Shown one piece after another: positions 1-12,059 of a stretch of DNA of 64,000 bases (position 1 is its first letter; each line of letters begins with the position of its first letter). Under the pieces are notes generated by a model that saw only the letters and a list, made by a program, of their open reading frames with translations, was not told the origin of the DNA and made no database searches. Location: assembly GCA_023653785.1 (NCBI GenBank), contig JAMKCH010005360.1:1-64000 (forward strand). The letters run 5' to 3'. Source of the stretch: Ophioderma brevispina. Lineage: Eukaryota > Echinodermata > Ophiuroidea > Amphilepidida > Ophiodermatidae. Position numbers and translations under genes: made by a program.

Positions 1-440
1 TGAAAGTATAGCCATAATATACACCCTAAAAAAACCCCAAAAGACTCATCAAAATGGCGGGCCATTTTGAAGTTTTGGCCGCCAAAAAATGGAACTGATT
101 AATTCAAGGAGTTATCGAAATGTTATTTTAAACGTTATCCATCACTTATAATCAGGGGAAATAACACATGAAATAAAATCTTTATTAACTTCAGATAAAA
201 CTGGAAATTAGTCAAAAATACGCTAAAATATGAAAAAAAATGGCAGCCATTTTTAAATTGTGGCCTACCCCTCTTACACATCGAAAAAAAAAAAAAATGT
301 AGCTAAGACTTTACACTTTTAGGGTCTACCTACAAACATATGAAAGTTTTATCAAATATAGCAAAAAAATGCAACCTTCCAAAATTCCTCGATCTATTAG
401 GTTGATGATAGGGTTGTGGCGCTTGGCAGATGACTGGACC
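1..440. other. AT-rich non-coding sequence
   Basis: No gene is visible. The stretch holds short inverted GGCCATTTT/GGCCGCC words of the sort found near many MITE ends in this window (near 52-90 and 240-270) and a short A-run near 285. It may be part of a dispersed repeat that continues off the left edge. Confidence 0.4.
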
Positions 441-524
441 TAGGTGAACGAATGATGTGACGATTCCGATAATAGGCTATCAACGGTTAAAGTGCATGCC
501 CAATTGCAACACACATTGGCGACA

Positions 525-580
525 GCCTGGCTCGAACCCACAACCTTATGGCTCTGAGGCTGAACGCTGACCAACGCCAA
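525..580 (-). repeat. tRNA-derived SINE head (copy 1)
   Basis: On the minus strand, 529-539 reads as a pol III B box (GGGTTCGAGCC). An A-box-like GTTGGTCAGCG lies at 568-578, the spacing seen in tRNA genes. The 5' side does not fold into a convincing acceptor stem, so this is better read as the head of a tRNA-derived SINE than as a working tRNA. The SINE body would run leftwards to about 440. Family unknown. Confidence 0.5.
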
Positions 581-1469
581 AACACACGGGGGAGGGACGT
601 AACATAACGGTAATAACAGTGCAATATCCAAATTACAAAGTCACAGTGTACAAGTAGGAAAAACGTACAAATGCGTTATTGGACTATAATGGCGCTTACA
701 ACAGTTTTGTTTTTTAAATGTTTCCCCTCGCTTCTGTTCGAGTTCTCACTTTTTTACGAAATTTATCCATTAAAAAAAAAAAAAACAAGGGGTACGTTCG
801 CGAAATCTACGTGCATACTATGTATGCCTGAGGAGTGGACCAATTGCTTCAAATATAAAAGCAGTCTCTGTTAACTGGTATGAAAAGGTCTATTATGAAG
901 GAAAATACGCATGACTTAGTATACAAGTAGAGTTACGCATGAGTGTGGCGAACAGACCCCAGGTTCTCTTCTCCTTGAAAATGTTCAACCCCACCCCCGC
1001 TCACCAAGAAAATCAATTTTAAACAACAACCAGATTCCTCAAATCCTTCATTCCGGGTCCCGCGGGAAAGAATGAACCCTCCCTCCCTAGGTTTCTGCCT
1101 TAACCAAATATTATAAGCCAAACCGAGGATAAGTAGCATGAAGCGAGGTCAGGAGCATAAGCATGCATGCGCGCACCCAATTTGAAAACTGGAGAAAATA
1201 CATTTCTCAAACTACTGTTTAGAATAAAAGCTTTCCAAAAGAATAAAAACAACAATAGCGAGGGAAAAAAAAAAGTTAATCTCCAAATATAACAGAATGT
1301 TTGTTCTTTTTAAATTAACCGTCATAACTGCAAGTCCTTGCCGGTGCAATCTGTGACAAATTTTAACCATTCATTCATTAGTGTGCTATTGTATTGCTTA
1401 TATATTAAGGTCAATTAATTGTCATTCAAAATACGTGAGCAGCAGCTACATTGTAAAATTCCCTTAATG
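581..1469. other. non-coding, no feature recognised
   Basis: Only short open frames with no family resemblance occur. There are A-rich runs near 771-784 and 1264-1276. Nothing supports a gene. Confidence 0.35.
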
Positions 1470-1835
1470 TGACAAGGGAGGAGATTTTAGGATAAGAATT
1501 TCTATCAAATTCACTGGTTCGGTTGATAGACAACCTACCGAGAACGTTTCGAAGGTTTATGGACAAAAGAGTGAAAATGGAAACCGCAACCTGTTTGAAC
1601 TTGTTACTATTGTAATCGTCCCTATAGAAAGCATGCTTTGACGTTCTGTCGTGCAAGACAGAAAACCTCTACCATCTTATAAATAAACGACGGCGTATTA
1701 GGCTTTTTCACTTCAGTTGTGATCTAATAATAATCGGTAAGCATTCCAAATATGTAAAAACAAAACGGGGTTCGAGGAAAAATTGGGGCGCGCTCTTCTG
1801 GGAAAATCCCTCATGTATATTTTAAAGAAATGTTC
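1470..1835 (+). repeat. dispersed palindrome-bearing repeat, copy 1
   Basis: This is a copy of a roughly 330-bp family also seen at 25030-25212, 44275-44612 and 55780-56112 (inverted). Shared landmarks in order are GGAGGAGATTTT, an ACGTTTCGAAGGTTTAT block near 1542, an imperfect palindrome TTCTGTCGTGCAAGACAGAA at 1644-1663, and TCACTTCAGTTGTGATCTAA near 1709. It ends in a block resembling TCTGGGAAAATCCCTCATGT near 1797. No coding capacity and no clear terminal repeats. The conserved palindrome suggests selection on structure or on a binding site within the mobile family. Confidence 0.6.
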
Positions 1836-2805
1836 AGTGATCCTGTGGTGATCGTAACCTCCTCTGTTTTGCCTTATTCGTTCAGGATGTGTTAATTGGT
1901 ATTGTTGGGGGGAGGGGTAGAGTATGTGCAAATGCAAAAATCTGACTTTTTAAAAATGTTTTGTTAATTTGTGTTACATTTTTGAAATGTCTATTTTTTT
2001 GTAAGGAGCGAGCTCGAGACGTGTATGATGTTCAAACGTTGTAAAAGAACTACCATTAAAAACGGAATTCTATTTTATTAGATCACGATCGGTTATAGTT
2101 GCTCTATTTCGGGCTGATCATTTAAAACCATGAACAATACACGGTTTTGTAGCTGTATGTTTCTTTTGGCCATTGTCAACTGGCAATCGAGGGAATTCAT
2201 AACTTGCTCTTTGTAAGGACCAGCTAAAATTAATAAATGCAGACAGTAGTATAGAATAATGTTTAGCAAACAGTGATACGGAAATGAATACTATGTCATT
2301 ACATCACGTCTTCATAGGTTTATTTGGCAATAGCGACACGGCCAGAGTTATGAAAATACATTAAATAATATGCTCTACACTCAAGTCTCACGCACAGTTT
2401 TCTAACACTTTTTAACACTATTAACAGGATTTTATCAGTTACAAAATGAATGTTTTCATAGGTGGAATTGGAAACTTTCTGAAAAAAAAAGAGAAATTTT
2501 GGGGGTCCATCACCCCCCCTCCCCTCACTAAGTTGTTAAACCAATGGCTTAACTTACGAGGTTGACCTAAATAGAAACCAGTGAGCGAATCGGATTGACT
2601 TATTTGCATCTTTTAAAAAAAAAATCACGGTTACATTAGATTATATACCTATTTATCATCTCAGAAAATCGAAGATACCTTCTGGAAGGAATGTGATTGT
2701 CACAAATAGCGCCACAAAAGGGGTTAACTTTTTATTGGTCACCCTGTATATAGACGCTTTGGTGTAAAGTTACACCAATGGTGTTAAAAGTTAACCTCGG
2801 GTTAA
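1836..2805. other. non-coding; fragment shared with 4.7 kb
   Basis: No gene. A C-run at 2511-2524 and a short stretch at 2550-2595 (gaggttgacctaaatagaaaccagtgag) recur diverged at 4704-4745, pointing to an old dispersed repeat. The block 2700-2805 contains gttaacctcgggttaaccc, a small palindrome abutting the foldback that follows. Confidence 0.35.
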
Positions 2806-3262
2806 CCCAATACAGAGTGAATAAAAAAATGTGCAGAAAACACAACACATTTGACCCTGACCGGATGTTTCCATGATCTTGCATTTATTTTTTTTTTTTT
2901 TGTTTTTCGACTTTCTGTGCTGAAAAAATGACTAATTTTTTGAGAAAATAGGTAGATATGAACGTTTTTCACAGCTGATTCCAGAAAAGATTTGTCGCCA
3001 CATTCAGTAAATAATGGAACTGAAACCAGCAGCTTAACCAGGTTAACTGTGTATCCCATTGAATGGGGTGTACAAGGATCACACGCCTAGAAACTTTCTT
3101 ATCTACCTCATTTCTTCACCAAATTCCTTCATTTTTTTAACATAGAAAGTCGAAAATATCGCTATTGGAAACATTAACGCGTCACAGTTGAGTAAACAGC
3201 TGTCAGGGTCAAATGTTTGTGTTTTTTCATGCACAATTTTTTTTATATCACTTGGTATACAC
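2806..3262. mobile_element. foldback/MITE-like element with ~130-bp arms
   Basis: The left arm (about 2808-2930) and right arm (about 3120-3262) are reverse complements with gaps. Paired landmarks are ACATTTGACCCTGAC (2847-2861) with GTCAGGGTCAAATGT (3202-3216), and TTTTCGACTTTCTGTGCT with ACATAGAAAGTCGAAAA. The centre includes a minus-strand open frame that is only a by-product of the arms. No transposase is present, and target duplication is unclear. Confidence 0.6.
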
Positions 3263-3692
3263 TGTTAAAATAAAACTGTAAAACAACGGCGTTTTGACTG
3301 GGCGCTGGGACTCACAACGTGCATGCAGAACGTGAAATAACTGGAGCCGTAAAAAGTACGAAACCATTGAGGGAACTCAAATAACAACGTAAACAACAGC
3401 TTTAACGTTATTTTTGTTTTTAATTGCGTGAACAATTTTAATAATTAAAACGTTATTGCAATCTTCTTACATAATGTTTAACTTTGGTAGCTATACTTAT
3501 ACACACAGTGCATTGTACGTACCACGTGGATGTAAAATGCAAACGATTTCAAGAAAAAAAACAAAAGGACGAAAACATTAAAAACATAAAATTTATCAGC
3601 ATGCCATTTGTTTCATATGCACGGCAATGTACATGTACAATATTCAAATGTCATGTCACCAGATATTTAATCCAGATTTTTTAACATGTACC
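3263..3692. other. non-coding, no feature recognised
   Basis: A/T-rich sequence with a weak plus-strand open frame at 3484-3684 of no recognisable family. Confidence 0.3.
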
Positions 3693-3758
3693 TTACTCAG
3701 ATTCGAACCAGGGCCGTATGGTTACAAGTCCTATACCTTATCTGCTACCCTACATAAC
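3693..3758 (-). repeat. tRNA-derived SINE head or decayed tRNA-Thr-like sequence (copy 2)
   Basis: Read on the minus strand, a B box GGTTCGAATCT lies at about 3700-3711 and an A-box-like TAGCAGATAAGG at 3736-3747. Between them is a loop CTTGTAA whose central triplet would be TGT (Thr). The anticodon stem has at least two mismatches and the acceptor stem does not close, so a functional tRNA is unlikely. A SINE head or tRNA pseudogene fits better. Confidence 0.45.
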
Positions 3759-4909
3759 TTTACAGATATCGAATGGTAAAATTAAATATATGAACTTTTT
3801 TTTTCAAATTAAAAAAAAATAATAAATTAAACAAATATACAAAATATTGTTACATTATAAAACCAGTAAATTACAACAGCACGTAATATTATGGGAAATA
3901 TGACAACGGACAGGGTATAAATACTACTCTTTTTCAAAATGTGTGATATTATACTGTTTATTTACAGTTTTTCTGCTTCCAAATTGTAATTTCATGTTAG
4001 AAATCAATAGTAAATCGTGAAGATTGTTGAATAACCGGAGTTGACCTAAATTAAAGGGATTAGCAGCGATTTGCTAATCCGAAACATCGAAAAAATCATC
4101 AAAATTCATATTTTTGTATTTTTGTTACTGGCATGGATATGCAAACATAACCTGCAAGTGGTTGGCTTGAAATCCGTGTATTAAAGACAAGGCAGTACTT
4201 TTTATCTGATTCTTTAATTTCTATACGTGCGTATCAAAATTCCGACTTGAGATCAAAAAAGCCTTTCGCGGTGAATATCCCAGATTTTAAGCGTGATATT
4301 GTGCATCATGATCAATACAGTTTGACCTCAAACACAAATATTATTGATCTTTGTTTATCCTGTGCTAGTGCAAACCACAATCAGCTGTTTATTGTAGATT
4401 TTGAGACGTCATCACTGTATGTCTATTTACGGGAGACGATATGAGAAATTTCCTCAAATACTTCATTTTTTCACTATTTTGGTGGTTTATTTTTACATTA
4501 AAGCAGTTATATGGAACTGTACACACTTATCTCTGATTTATAAGTTAAAACAATTTTTTTCGATTCTTTCGCAATATCGCTGCTAGTCCATTTAAATGGT
4601 AGAGTCTCGTAAAATTAAGAACATTTTTAACAGTGATAGAGCCAGGTGAAAGTAGCAAATTGAATACTTTGTTGTGAAGCTGTAGGTCTACCAATGGTGT
4701 GATAACCTCGTGGTTGACCTATATAAAAATCCAGTGAAGGAATCGAACTGAACACCTTGGTGTGACATGGTGATAATCTCGAGATTGAACTATGAGTCAT
4801 ATATCAGGTTGGGGACAGGCAAAATATTTCCATTTTGGAAACGAATAGCATATTCTTCAATTCTTGGTTAATATAAATGGTGATATCCTTTCAAAATATT
4901 TTCAATGTA
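3759..4909. other. AT-rich non-coding sequence
   Basis: No gene is supported. Two short overlapping plus-strand frames (4247-4586) show no motif, signal or splice context. The stretch 4690-4760 repeats the 2550-2595 fragment. Confidence 0.3.
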
Positions 4910-5063
4910 TTAAAGGTGCAACGAGAGATTTCGAGGCATCCATATATTGCGTCATATGTGGTAATTTCATATGGACACTAATTGGTTTTCTTTCCTTGTA
5001 TTCGGCCACAGAAATGTCGTAAAAGTGAAAACAAAATGTGACTTTGATTTGCTAATATTTAAC
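4910..5063 (+). mobile_element. TTAA-type MITE, truncated copy
   Basis: It begins with TTAA (4910-4913) followed by AGGTGCAACGAGAGATTT, the terminal repeat of the two intact 347-bp copies at 22188-22534 and 24022-24368. Similarity runs to about 5063 (the TTTGATTTGCTAATATTTA region), where another small element begins. The right half is absent. Confidence 0.7.
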
Positions 5064-5266
5064 TATAAAGCCGTATTCAATATGACGTCAGCCACCAGAC
5101 ATGTTGATGGAAAAGATGCATACATTCCAGGACTACAATACATTAAGCCGTCAATCGATCCATGTTTAGCGATTGCACAGGGATCATTGACAGGTGAATG
5201 TATTGTAGTCCTGGAATGCGTATATCTTGTCCACCAACATGGCTGCCTATTGAATACGGTCTATAA
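5064..5266. mobile_element. ~200-bp cruciform MITE, copy 1
   Basis: The left end CCGTATTCAATATGACGTC (from 5071) and right end CCTATTGAATACGGTCTATA (to about 5265) are inverted. The palindrome continues inward through GGTGGACAAGATGCATACATT and the ACTACAATACATT/AATGTATTGTAGT pair. The nearly identical loop GTCAATCGATCCATGTTTAGC recurs at 54983-55141. It lies immediately after the truncated TTAA-type MITE, so it may have inserted into it. Confidence 0.7.
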
Positions 5267-7156
5267 CAATCCGGGTTATAAAAATCTCCACATATTTCGT
5301 CTGTCGCAAACGTCCACTTGTAGGTCCACACATTGAAATCCTTTTGATTTTAAAAACTTAAGCTCTTTAGGCTTGAAAGACGACAGCAAACTTATGAGCT
5401 TTGAGCTCATGCGGTATCAAAACCTATAAATTCTGGTATTGCAAAGATGTAACAACTCTACAGATCAAAACTATTGGCCAAGGTTTAACTTGCAATGTCC
5501 TTATATACTATGTCCTTATATCATTTGTTGGATCGTGGCTCCAACAAAGTCGTATCTATACATTTTCCTGTTGTAACAGAAAAGCATTTTTGCGTTTCGT
5601 GTAATAGTAAAATAAAAGAAAAATGAAGGGTGAAAGCAAACAATTCGCATATTTCACCTTGGTATTTATATTAAACCATAACTTCCTTGTAACAGGCCTG
5701 GTCAGATTTTTTTTATATTTAAACACTGTCAATGTCGAATAATGTCAAATAGCCTCAAATTTAACAAAGATAGGGAAATGTTTTTAATCCATTTCCATTA
5801 TTTTCAAACAATCCCAGACTGCTTTCTTAAAATAGGCGGTTCATTGAAATCTGATGTTGGTATCAAGGCTGATTGATTGTTTTCAATGTCTATGACCTGG
5901 TCAAAAATTCAACAGCAGGCATAACTAATTGGTGTCATTGATTTTCGAGCTGATTTGAAATTTGTATAGGTCAAGAAGTCGAGTCAGCTGTTTAGTCTCT
6001 GAATTCTAGCTGTGTGAGGCTCAAATAATTCCCTTTATCGATGCATTTGCTAATCATTTGTCAACACTGGAGCAGACTTTATTACATGTATATTTGAATG
6101 AGTTTTTATACCGTCATTTTAAGCGCAGCGCGTGCTCCTCCCCAGTTACCAGGCTTTGATAGTTTCAATCGTTTCTTGAAGAATTGCACGCAGTATGCAC
6201 AAGAGCGGTCCGCTTCAGCAACCACTGAAGATTTACATGCGTGTCAATTATTCTCAGTTTTACCTTTTTATTAATAAATTATTGTTTCATTCAATTTAAG
6301 CTTTTAAAGATTGGTCTCTTGCAGTATTATTCAGATATGAAACCACTGTGTGATAACTGAAAAGGTGAGCAATGACTTTGCTATGGACACGACTGACTGC
6401 AGATCATCAACGTCTTCTTGATGTAATGTACTTAAGTTAGCATTGTACCTTTTTATAAGCTGCATATTTGTTTCTATTTTCACAGGTTACTTCAACTTCA
6501 AGAGTCCTGCATTTGTTCCTGGCATCGTACTACAGAATTGCCGGTGTGAAAGTAATCATAGTCCGGCAGGTATCATAGTTCTGCTTCCATAGACGACAAC
6601 GGAATAAAGCGTGAAACTAATGTTGCGTGAAGAGTCAACTGAATCGATTGCCCTATTGTTCACCATTGTTCCCGGACTGTGAGCCCGGAGGACTATATCT
6701 CCTGCCACACCGGCGTATACACAAGTAATTTCTGACTGAAACCCAATTGCATCGTTTTGATGCTTTGGGACGTCTGCGGGTGTTTTTTTTTCGGAAAAGC
6801 GACTGCCCAATGAATCCATCAAATTGCTAGAAGCAAACAGCAATATCACTTGTTGAACTTCAGTCAACTCGGGAACGACTCAAAAGCAATGTCATTGTGA
6901 TTGACCAATCAGGAGAATGATTTCAACCTCTGCAGGTCAGCTATACGGTACAGGAAGTCAGCTAATATCGGTAAGATCAATTTGTGCAACCAAGTCAGAA
7001 CTGACATTTTGACACAATTTTTTTTATATTTTAGAATGGGGGCCTTATATAAAATATAAAAAATATAATAGCTTATAATTACGGCCGCTTGAAACTCTGA
7101 AATAAAGACTGAAATACATTAGCGCTCGTTCACTGGTATCCACACTAACAACACAG
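5267..7156. other. non-coding sequence
   Basis: No gene is supported. A minus-strand frame at 6556-6867 (103 codons) has no recognisable domain, no nearby splice signals that extend it and no promoter-like context, so it is left uncalled. Confidence 0.35.
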
Positions 7157-7226
7157 TCCTCTGTGGCCCAGTGATATTTCTCACGCCTAGAAAGCGCGAG
7201 GTCCGGGTTCGAGACCGTGTATTTTT
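7157..7226 (+). repeat. tRNA-derived SINE head (copy 3)
   Basis: The A-box-like TGGCCCAGTGA (7164-7174) and B box GGTTCGAGACC (7206-7216) are spaced as in tRNA genes. The intervening CACGCCTAGAAAGCGCGAGG forms a plausible decayed anticodon arm. The T-rich stretch about 10-20 bp later could stop pol III. It looks like a SINE head of a different family from the copies at 0.5 and 3.7 kb. Confidence 0.5.
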
Positions 7227-8240
7227 CGTCTTTATTTAGTTCTGTGCTCTCCAGTTTCTCCGAGCTTCTATATAACAATTATTTTTTATGAAAATATGAA
7301 CAATAGGTAAATCCGCATAATTGATTCCAGCATCTTGTACGACTTTCTTTATCTCATTAACGACTTAAAAATATTGCAAATGCAACAGTGACGCAGCAGT
7401 GCAGTTACGCGACTGTTTCATGAACAACTTGAACATGTTGTAATAACAAACGCGTATCTGCGCAGATATGACTTTGTTACATTTACATTTTCAGGTTATA
7501 GTAAATAAACTTGTATCTACGCTTAATTAGTTAATTATTCAATTATTCCTCAAGTAGTTAATTTAAGTAGAAGCTGAATATTTAAAATAAATGAAGAAGT
7601 TATACATCCTGTGAAAAAATTGTTTTGAAACAATACTTCTACTGTAAAAAAACATGAACATGAAGATACGACACTGTTGCACTCGCATGATGAATTATAC
7701 TGTGATCTAAGTTGCATCTGTAAATTTAAATTTACCCCAAAATCCCTATTTTTTGCTGTACATACCTCCTATATAGCTTGTAGTTATTTCATATTTAAAA
7801 ACACTTATTTACTATATATGTCCGACGCAATCATAGTACATGAAAAACAGCGGTATTTTCGCGAGTTTTCATAATATTTACTTAATCTACATTTTCTCAT
7901 CCACTGATAAATTTATTTCATGTGCTAATTATTAAGTACATTCCAAGGTGCAATGTGTTTTGTAAATTTGGCCTTATAAATAAGCCCTCAAGAGTTGCTT
8001 GTGCATGGTTGTAAAGCTTTGCATGTGTTAGCTCTCACCTGAAATGATCAATTTAATTCTAACCCCGCGCTCCTTCATGCGCAAACGGAGTCATTATATT
8101 TATTTATTATTTGAACATACACTTTTATAACAGTGGCACACGCCTACCCGGCGGTGCATTCACGACAACAATTACAAAACAAAATATATTGAAGAAGAAA
8201 TAAGTCATTAGGCAACAGGAGGTCCAAAACCCCAAATCAA
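7227..8240. other. AT-rich non-coding sequence
   Basis: No gene or repeat family was recognised. Only one short open frame (7677-7874) with no features. Confidence 0.3.
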
Positions 8241-8485
8241 AATGCTCGCGCACCCACACATATACACACATCATACACTCGCTCACACACAAACACCCCT
8301 ACAACACACACACCCCACCACACCACATACAATCACAAACACACACACACATAGGTCAATACAATCACACCTCCACACCACACACCCTCAACTGCACACA
8401 CACACACACACACACACAGGTCGATCATACACACACAACACACAAATACTCCGCGCGCACTCGCATACGCAACTATTTGCCAGTG
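8241..8485 (+). repeat. CA-rich compound microsatellite
   Basis: The plus strand is dominated by CACACA interrupted by TCACAC, CACCCC and AATACA, with the purest run near 8395-8418. The apparent 95-codon frame rich in His and Thr (8242-8529) is a by-product of the repeat. Confidence 0.9.
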
Positions 8486-8529
8486 TTTTGAAAAAAAAAA
8501 ACTTGGTCACTATAACAATTATGATATAA

Positions 8530-10785
8530 AAAAGTAAGAGTAAGGGTTAATGATAATATTTTAAGATTCCGCGTAAGGTTAACGAATGGATGCAGACGTT
8601 AGATTAAGAGTTAGTTTAGGGGCAGCGTTCGCTTCCTGTTCAGGTTCGGTGTACGAGTTGATTAAAAGTTAGGTTTAGTTGCCAGAGTTAGACTAAGAGC
8701 TAGGTTTCGGGGGCAAGAGTTATCTTCAAGAGTTAGGTTTGTGTGAGGGGGCAAGAGTTTAGATTAGAGTTCGTTTTCGTCCAATAGGTTCGATCCGAGT
8801 TCTGGTTTACGGGTCAACGAGTTAGATTAACGAAGTTAGGTGTCGGGGGTCCGCGTTTAGCTCAGCCTCGGTTTCAAGAGGCATGAGTTAATTAAGATTT
8901 AAGGTTTAGGTGTAAGAGTTCGATTAAGAGGTTAGGTTTTAGGTTGCAAGAGTTAGATAAGCAAGTTTAGGTTAGGTGCAAGAGTTAGATTAAGAGCTAG
9001 GTTTAGGGGCAAGAGTTAGATTAAGAGTTAGGTTTAGGGGTAAGAGTTAATTACAGAGTTAGTTTAGGGTCCAAGTTAAGATCATAGTTAGGATTTAGGG
9101 TCCAAGAGTTAGATTCCGAGTTAGGTTTAGGTTCCAGAGTTAGATTAAAAGCTAGGTTTTTCGGTTAAGAGTTAGATTACGAGTTAAGGTTATCAGGTCA
9201 GGATTAGATTAAGAGTAGGTTTGGGGCCAGAGTTATATTAAGAGTTCGGTTTTAGGTTATCAAGGAGTTAGTTTAGGAGTTAGTTTAGGGGCAAGAGTTA
9301 GATTAGAGTTAGGTTTAGGTGTAAGATTAGTAAGAGTTAGGTTTAGGTGTCAAGAGTTAGAATTAGAGCTAGGTTTAGGGGACAGAGTTAGATTCAAGAG
9401 TTAGGTTAGGGTAAGAGTAGATTAAATTTAGGTTAGGGTCAAGAGTTTGATTAAGGTTTAGTTTTAGGGGTGCAATAGTTAGATTAAGATTAGGTTTAGG
9501 TACACGAGTTAGATTAAGAGTTAGGTTTTAGAGGGCAAGAGTTAGATTAAGGTAGTGTTAGTGTCAAGAGTTAGATTAAGAGTTATGTTTATGTTTAAGG
9601 TAGAGTTAGTGTTTACAAGCTAGTTTAGGGTTTAGTAAGATTAGGTTTAGGGTCAATTACAAGAGTTAGATAATATAGGTTTAGGTTTAATAATAAGAGT
9701 TAGATTTAAGAGAAAGGTTAGAAAAGAATGGATGTAGAGTTAGATTAAGAGTTCTGTTTCGGGGCAAAAAGGTTAGGTTAAGGCAAGAGTTAGAATGAAA
9801 ATGTTAGTTTAGGTGTAATAAGTTTAGATTAAGAGTGTAGGTTTAGGTGCCAAGAGTTAGATTAAGAGCTAGTTTTAGGTGCAAAGAGTTAGATTAAGAG
9901 TAAGAGTTAGATTAAGAGTTAGGTTTAGGTGTAAGAGTTAGATTAAGAGTATTTTTAGGTGCAAGCGGTTAGATTAAGGAGTTAGGTTTAGGGGCACGAG
10001 TTAGATCAGAGTTAGGTTTAGGGGCAAGAGTTAGATTTAAAGTTAGGTTTTCGGTTTAAGAGTTAGATTAAGAGTTTTGTTTTAGGTGCAGAGTTTAGAT
10101 TAATTGTTAGGTTTAGGTGCAAGCGTTAGATTAAGAGTTAGTTTAGGGGTAAGAGTTAGATTAAGAGTTAGGCTTAAGGGGCAAGAGTTAGATTAAGAGT
10201 TATGTTTAGGTGTACGAGTTATGATTACGAGTTTATTTTAGGTTTAAGGGTAAGAGGTAGTGTTACAGGCTAGATTTATGGTTGAGTAAGCACTAGGTTA
10301 GGGCAATAATAAGAGTTAGATAAATAAAGTTTTATGGTTACGAATAAGAGTTAGATTAAGAGTAGGTTAAGAAAAGAGTTATTTTAAGAATTAGGTATTG
10401 GATGAAGAGTTAGATTAAGAGTTTTTACATCTTTAGTGCACGAGTTAAGATTAAATTAGGTTTAGGAAAGAGTTAGATCAAATTGTGAGGTTTAGAGCAA
10501 GAGTTTAGGTTTTAGAGTAAGAGTTAGCATTACAATTTAGGTTTAGTGGTAAAGTAGGACTTAGTTTAGGGTTAAAATAAGAGTAAGATACTGGGTAATG
10601 TTAGGGTAAAGTAAGCTTTAAGATAAAGTTAGGTTTTGAATTTGTTAGAGTCAGAGTTTAGATAAGAGTTGGTGCTCATAGTAAAAAAGTAAGATTTAGG
10701 TTGAATTTTAAGATTCAAATATAGACTTAGAGAGAGGATCAGGGTTACAAGAGTAAGTGTTAGGCTTAGGGTTTAAGTGTAAAGG
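8530..10785 (+). repeat. telomere-like ~31-bp minisatellite array
   Basis: About 2.2 kb of degenerate tandem units, roughly GTTAGGTTTAGGGGCAAGAG plus TTAGATTAAGA. Units are cleanest at about 8950-10250 and decay towards both ends. TTAGG/TTTAGGGG words resemble the animal telomere hexamer, but the unit is about 31 bp and contains AGATTAAGAG, so it is not a plain interstitial telomere. The plus strand has almost no C. Variant units of different length (for example near 9600-9720 and 10240-10330) alternate with the main type. Confidence 0.9.
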
Positions 10786-11054
10786 GTCATGGCGCCCCCC
10801 CCCCCCTTAGGATCCAACAGAGTGAGAACGCCTAAAGACTAAAGTGTTAAAGGTGATATTCAGAAAGACCTAACAGTAGAGGGCGCTTTTCCCAAATTGA
10901 CAAAGACTTTATTCAAGGCTAAGCTGGTCACACAGATTTAACATCTAAATGGCCATTTTGGAAATTACATCACAGCTGTTTTGCAGCAAGGTTTATCCAC
11001 TAACCTTGACGGATTTGAAGTCAATTATTCCAAAATTATTAGGATATTCATGAT
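10786..11054. other. C-run and non-coding spacer
   Basis: A run of C begins near 10795 right where the minisatellite ends, then non-repetitive sequence with no gene. Confidence 0.4.
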
Positions 11055-11456
11055 TTATTGAACGCAGGTTTGAGAGGGATTTTGTAATGTCACTTGCACC
11101 GAGGCTGCCATAGAAAATGCACTTAGAATTTCATAAATGACCGTTTGGAAATCGACAATTCCCAAATCGATCAGATCGTGTCCCTGCCCTCCCTGGCGCA
11201 CGATATTTGGTGGTCGCACATTAGACCGCAAGCGTTGACTTAAACGCTGGCTTACGCACATGCAAGGCCTGCACCTACGACTGTAGGCGCGCGTGCGAAA
11301 TAGGTGTTTCTGAATTAATTGCCATTGACGTGATTGTCTCGTGCAAGCCGAAATGTGGTAGTGCTGAATGGCTATATAGCCGAAGTCTGCACCATTGCCA
11401 TGGCGTTTGTTTATGACCGTACGCAAGTGTACCCAGGCTTCTTGTTTAGTCCACAA
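11055..11456 (-). other. 133-codon open frame of unknown nature
   Basis: One of the longer open frames of the window on the minus strand. It lies in slightly more GC-rich sequence. The predicted product has a basic middle (RTRAYSRRCRPCMC) and no domain, signal peptide or membrane segment. There is no adjacent splice site of note and no similarity that I recognise to transposases. It may be chance or a decayed mobile-element frame. Confidence 0.15.
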
Positions 11457-12059
11457 ATAGTCTGAACACGATGTGTAATGAATTCTAGAGTAGTACTTTA
11501 TCTACTTCTAACAATAATAAAAATGATGGCCATAGCCCATCATTGTAAGTAAGCAAGCAAGCATCAAGCAGTCATTCGATTGACAGAGTTGAAATCAGTA
11601 CGGTCTCAACAACATTGGAATTTCAGACCCATCCTCATCAACAATTGTCAACACAACATCACATTCCTTTTTTTTATCGAATAAATGTCTGCATTATTGA
11701 CTTTTTTTAAAAAGAGCAAAATATAACCCAAGGTATACTGGAAATGAGAACATTAATGACTAAACAACTGATTTTGTCCGAACTGTGTTTTTTTAAGATT
11801 TTTGGCCCACAGCATATGTTACAACAACTACACATGGGCCATTGTGTGACACTTTCGTATACGTGCCCCTTGGAGTCCCCTCTGAAGCATGTAAGGTTCC
11901 CTATGATTTGTGTTTTTAAAAATACCCGAACTTGCCGCTTTAAAATATATGATATCAAGCAGAAATTCAGAGCTTTTCATTTTGACCCAATTTTACTTTC
12001 TAAGTCCAAATAGTCGACAAGATATCGCCTTAAAACCTGCCGGCTCATTATTGTTTTGA
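11457..12059. other. non-coding sequence
   Basis: It contains a small GATGGCCATAGCCCATC inverted word near 11524 and an AAGTAAGCAAGCAAGC run. Overlapping open frames on both strands at 11707-12013 show no family features. Confidence 0.3.

Noticed and set aside
3693..3758. Functional tRNA-Thr(TGT) gene
   Set aside because: The anticodon stem mismatches and the acceptor stem does not close.
6556..6867. 103-codon minus-strand frame
   Set aside because: No homology that I recognise, no splice or promoter support; typical of chance frames at this GC content.
8530..10785. True interstitial telomere
   Set aside because: TTAGGG-like words occur, but the repeating unit is about 31 bp with a fixed non-telomeric half.
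11055..11456. 133-codon minus-strand frame as a host gene
   Set aside because: Listed only as an unknown open frame; no motif or gene structure.
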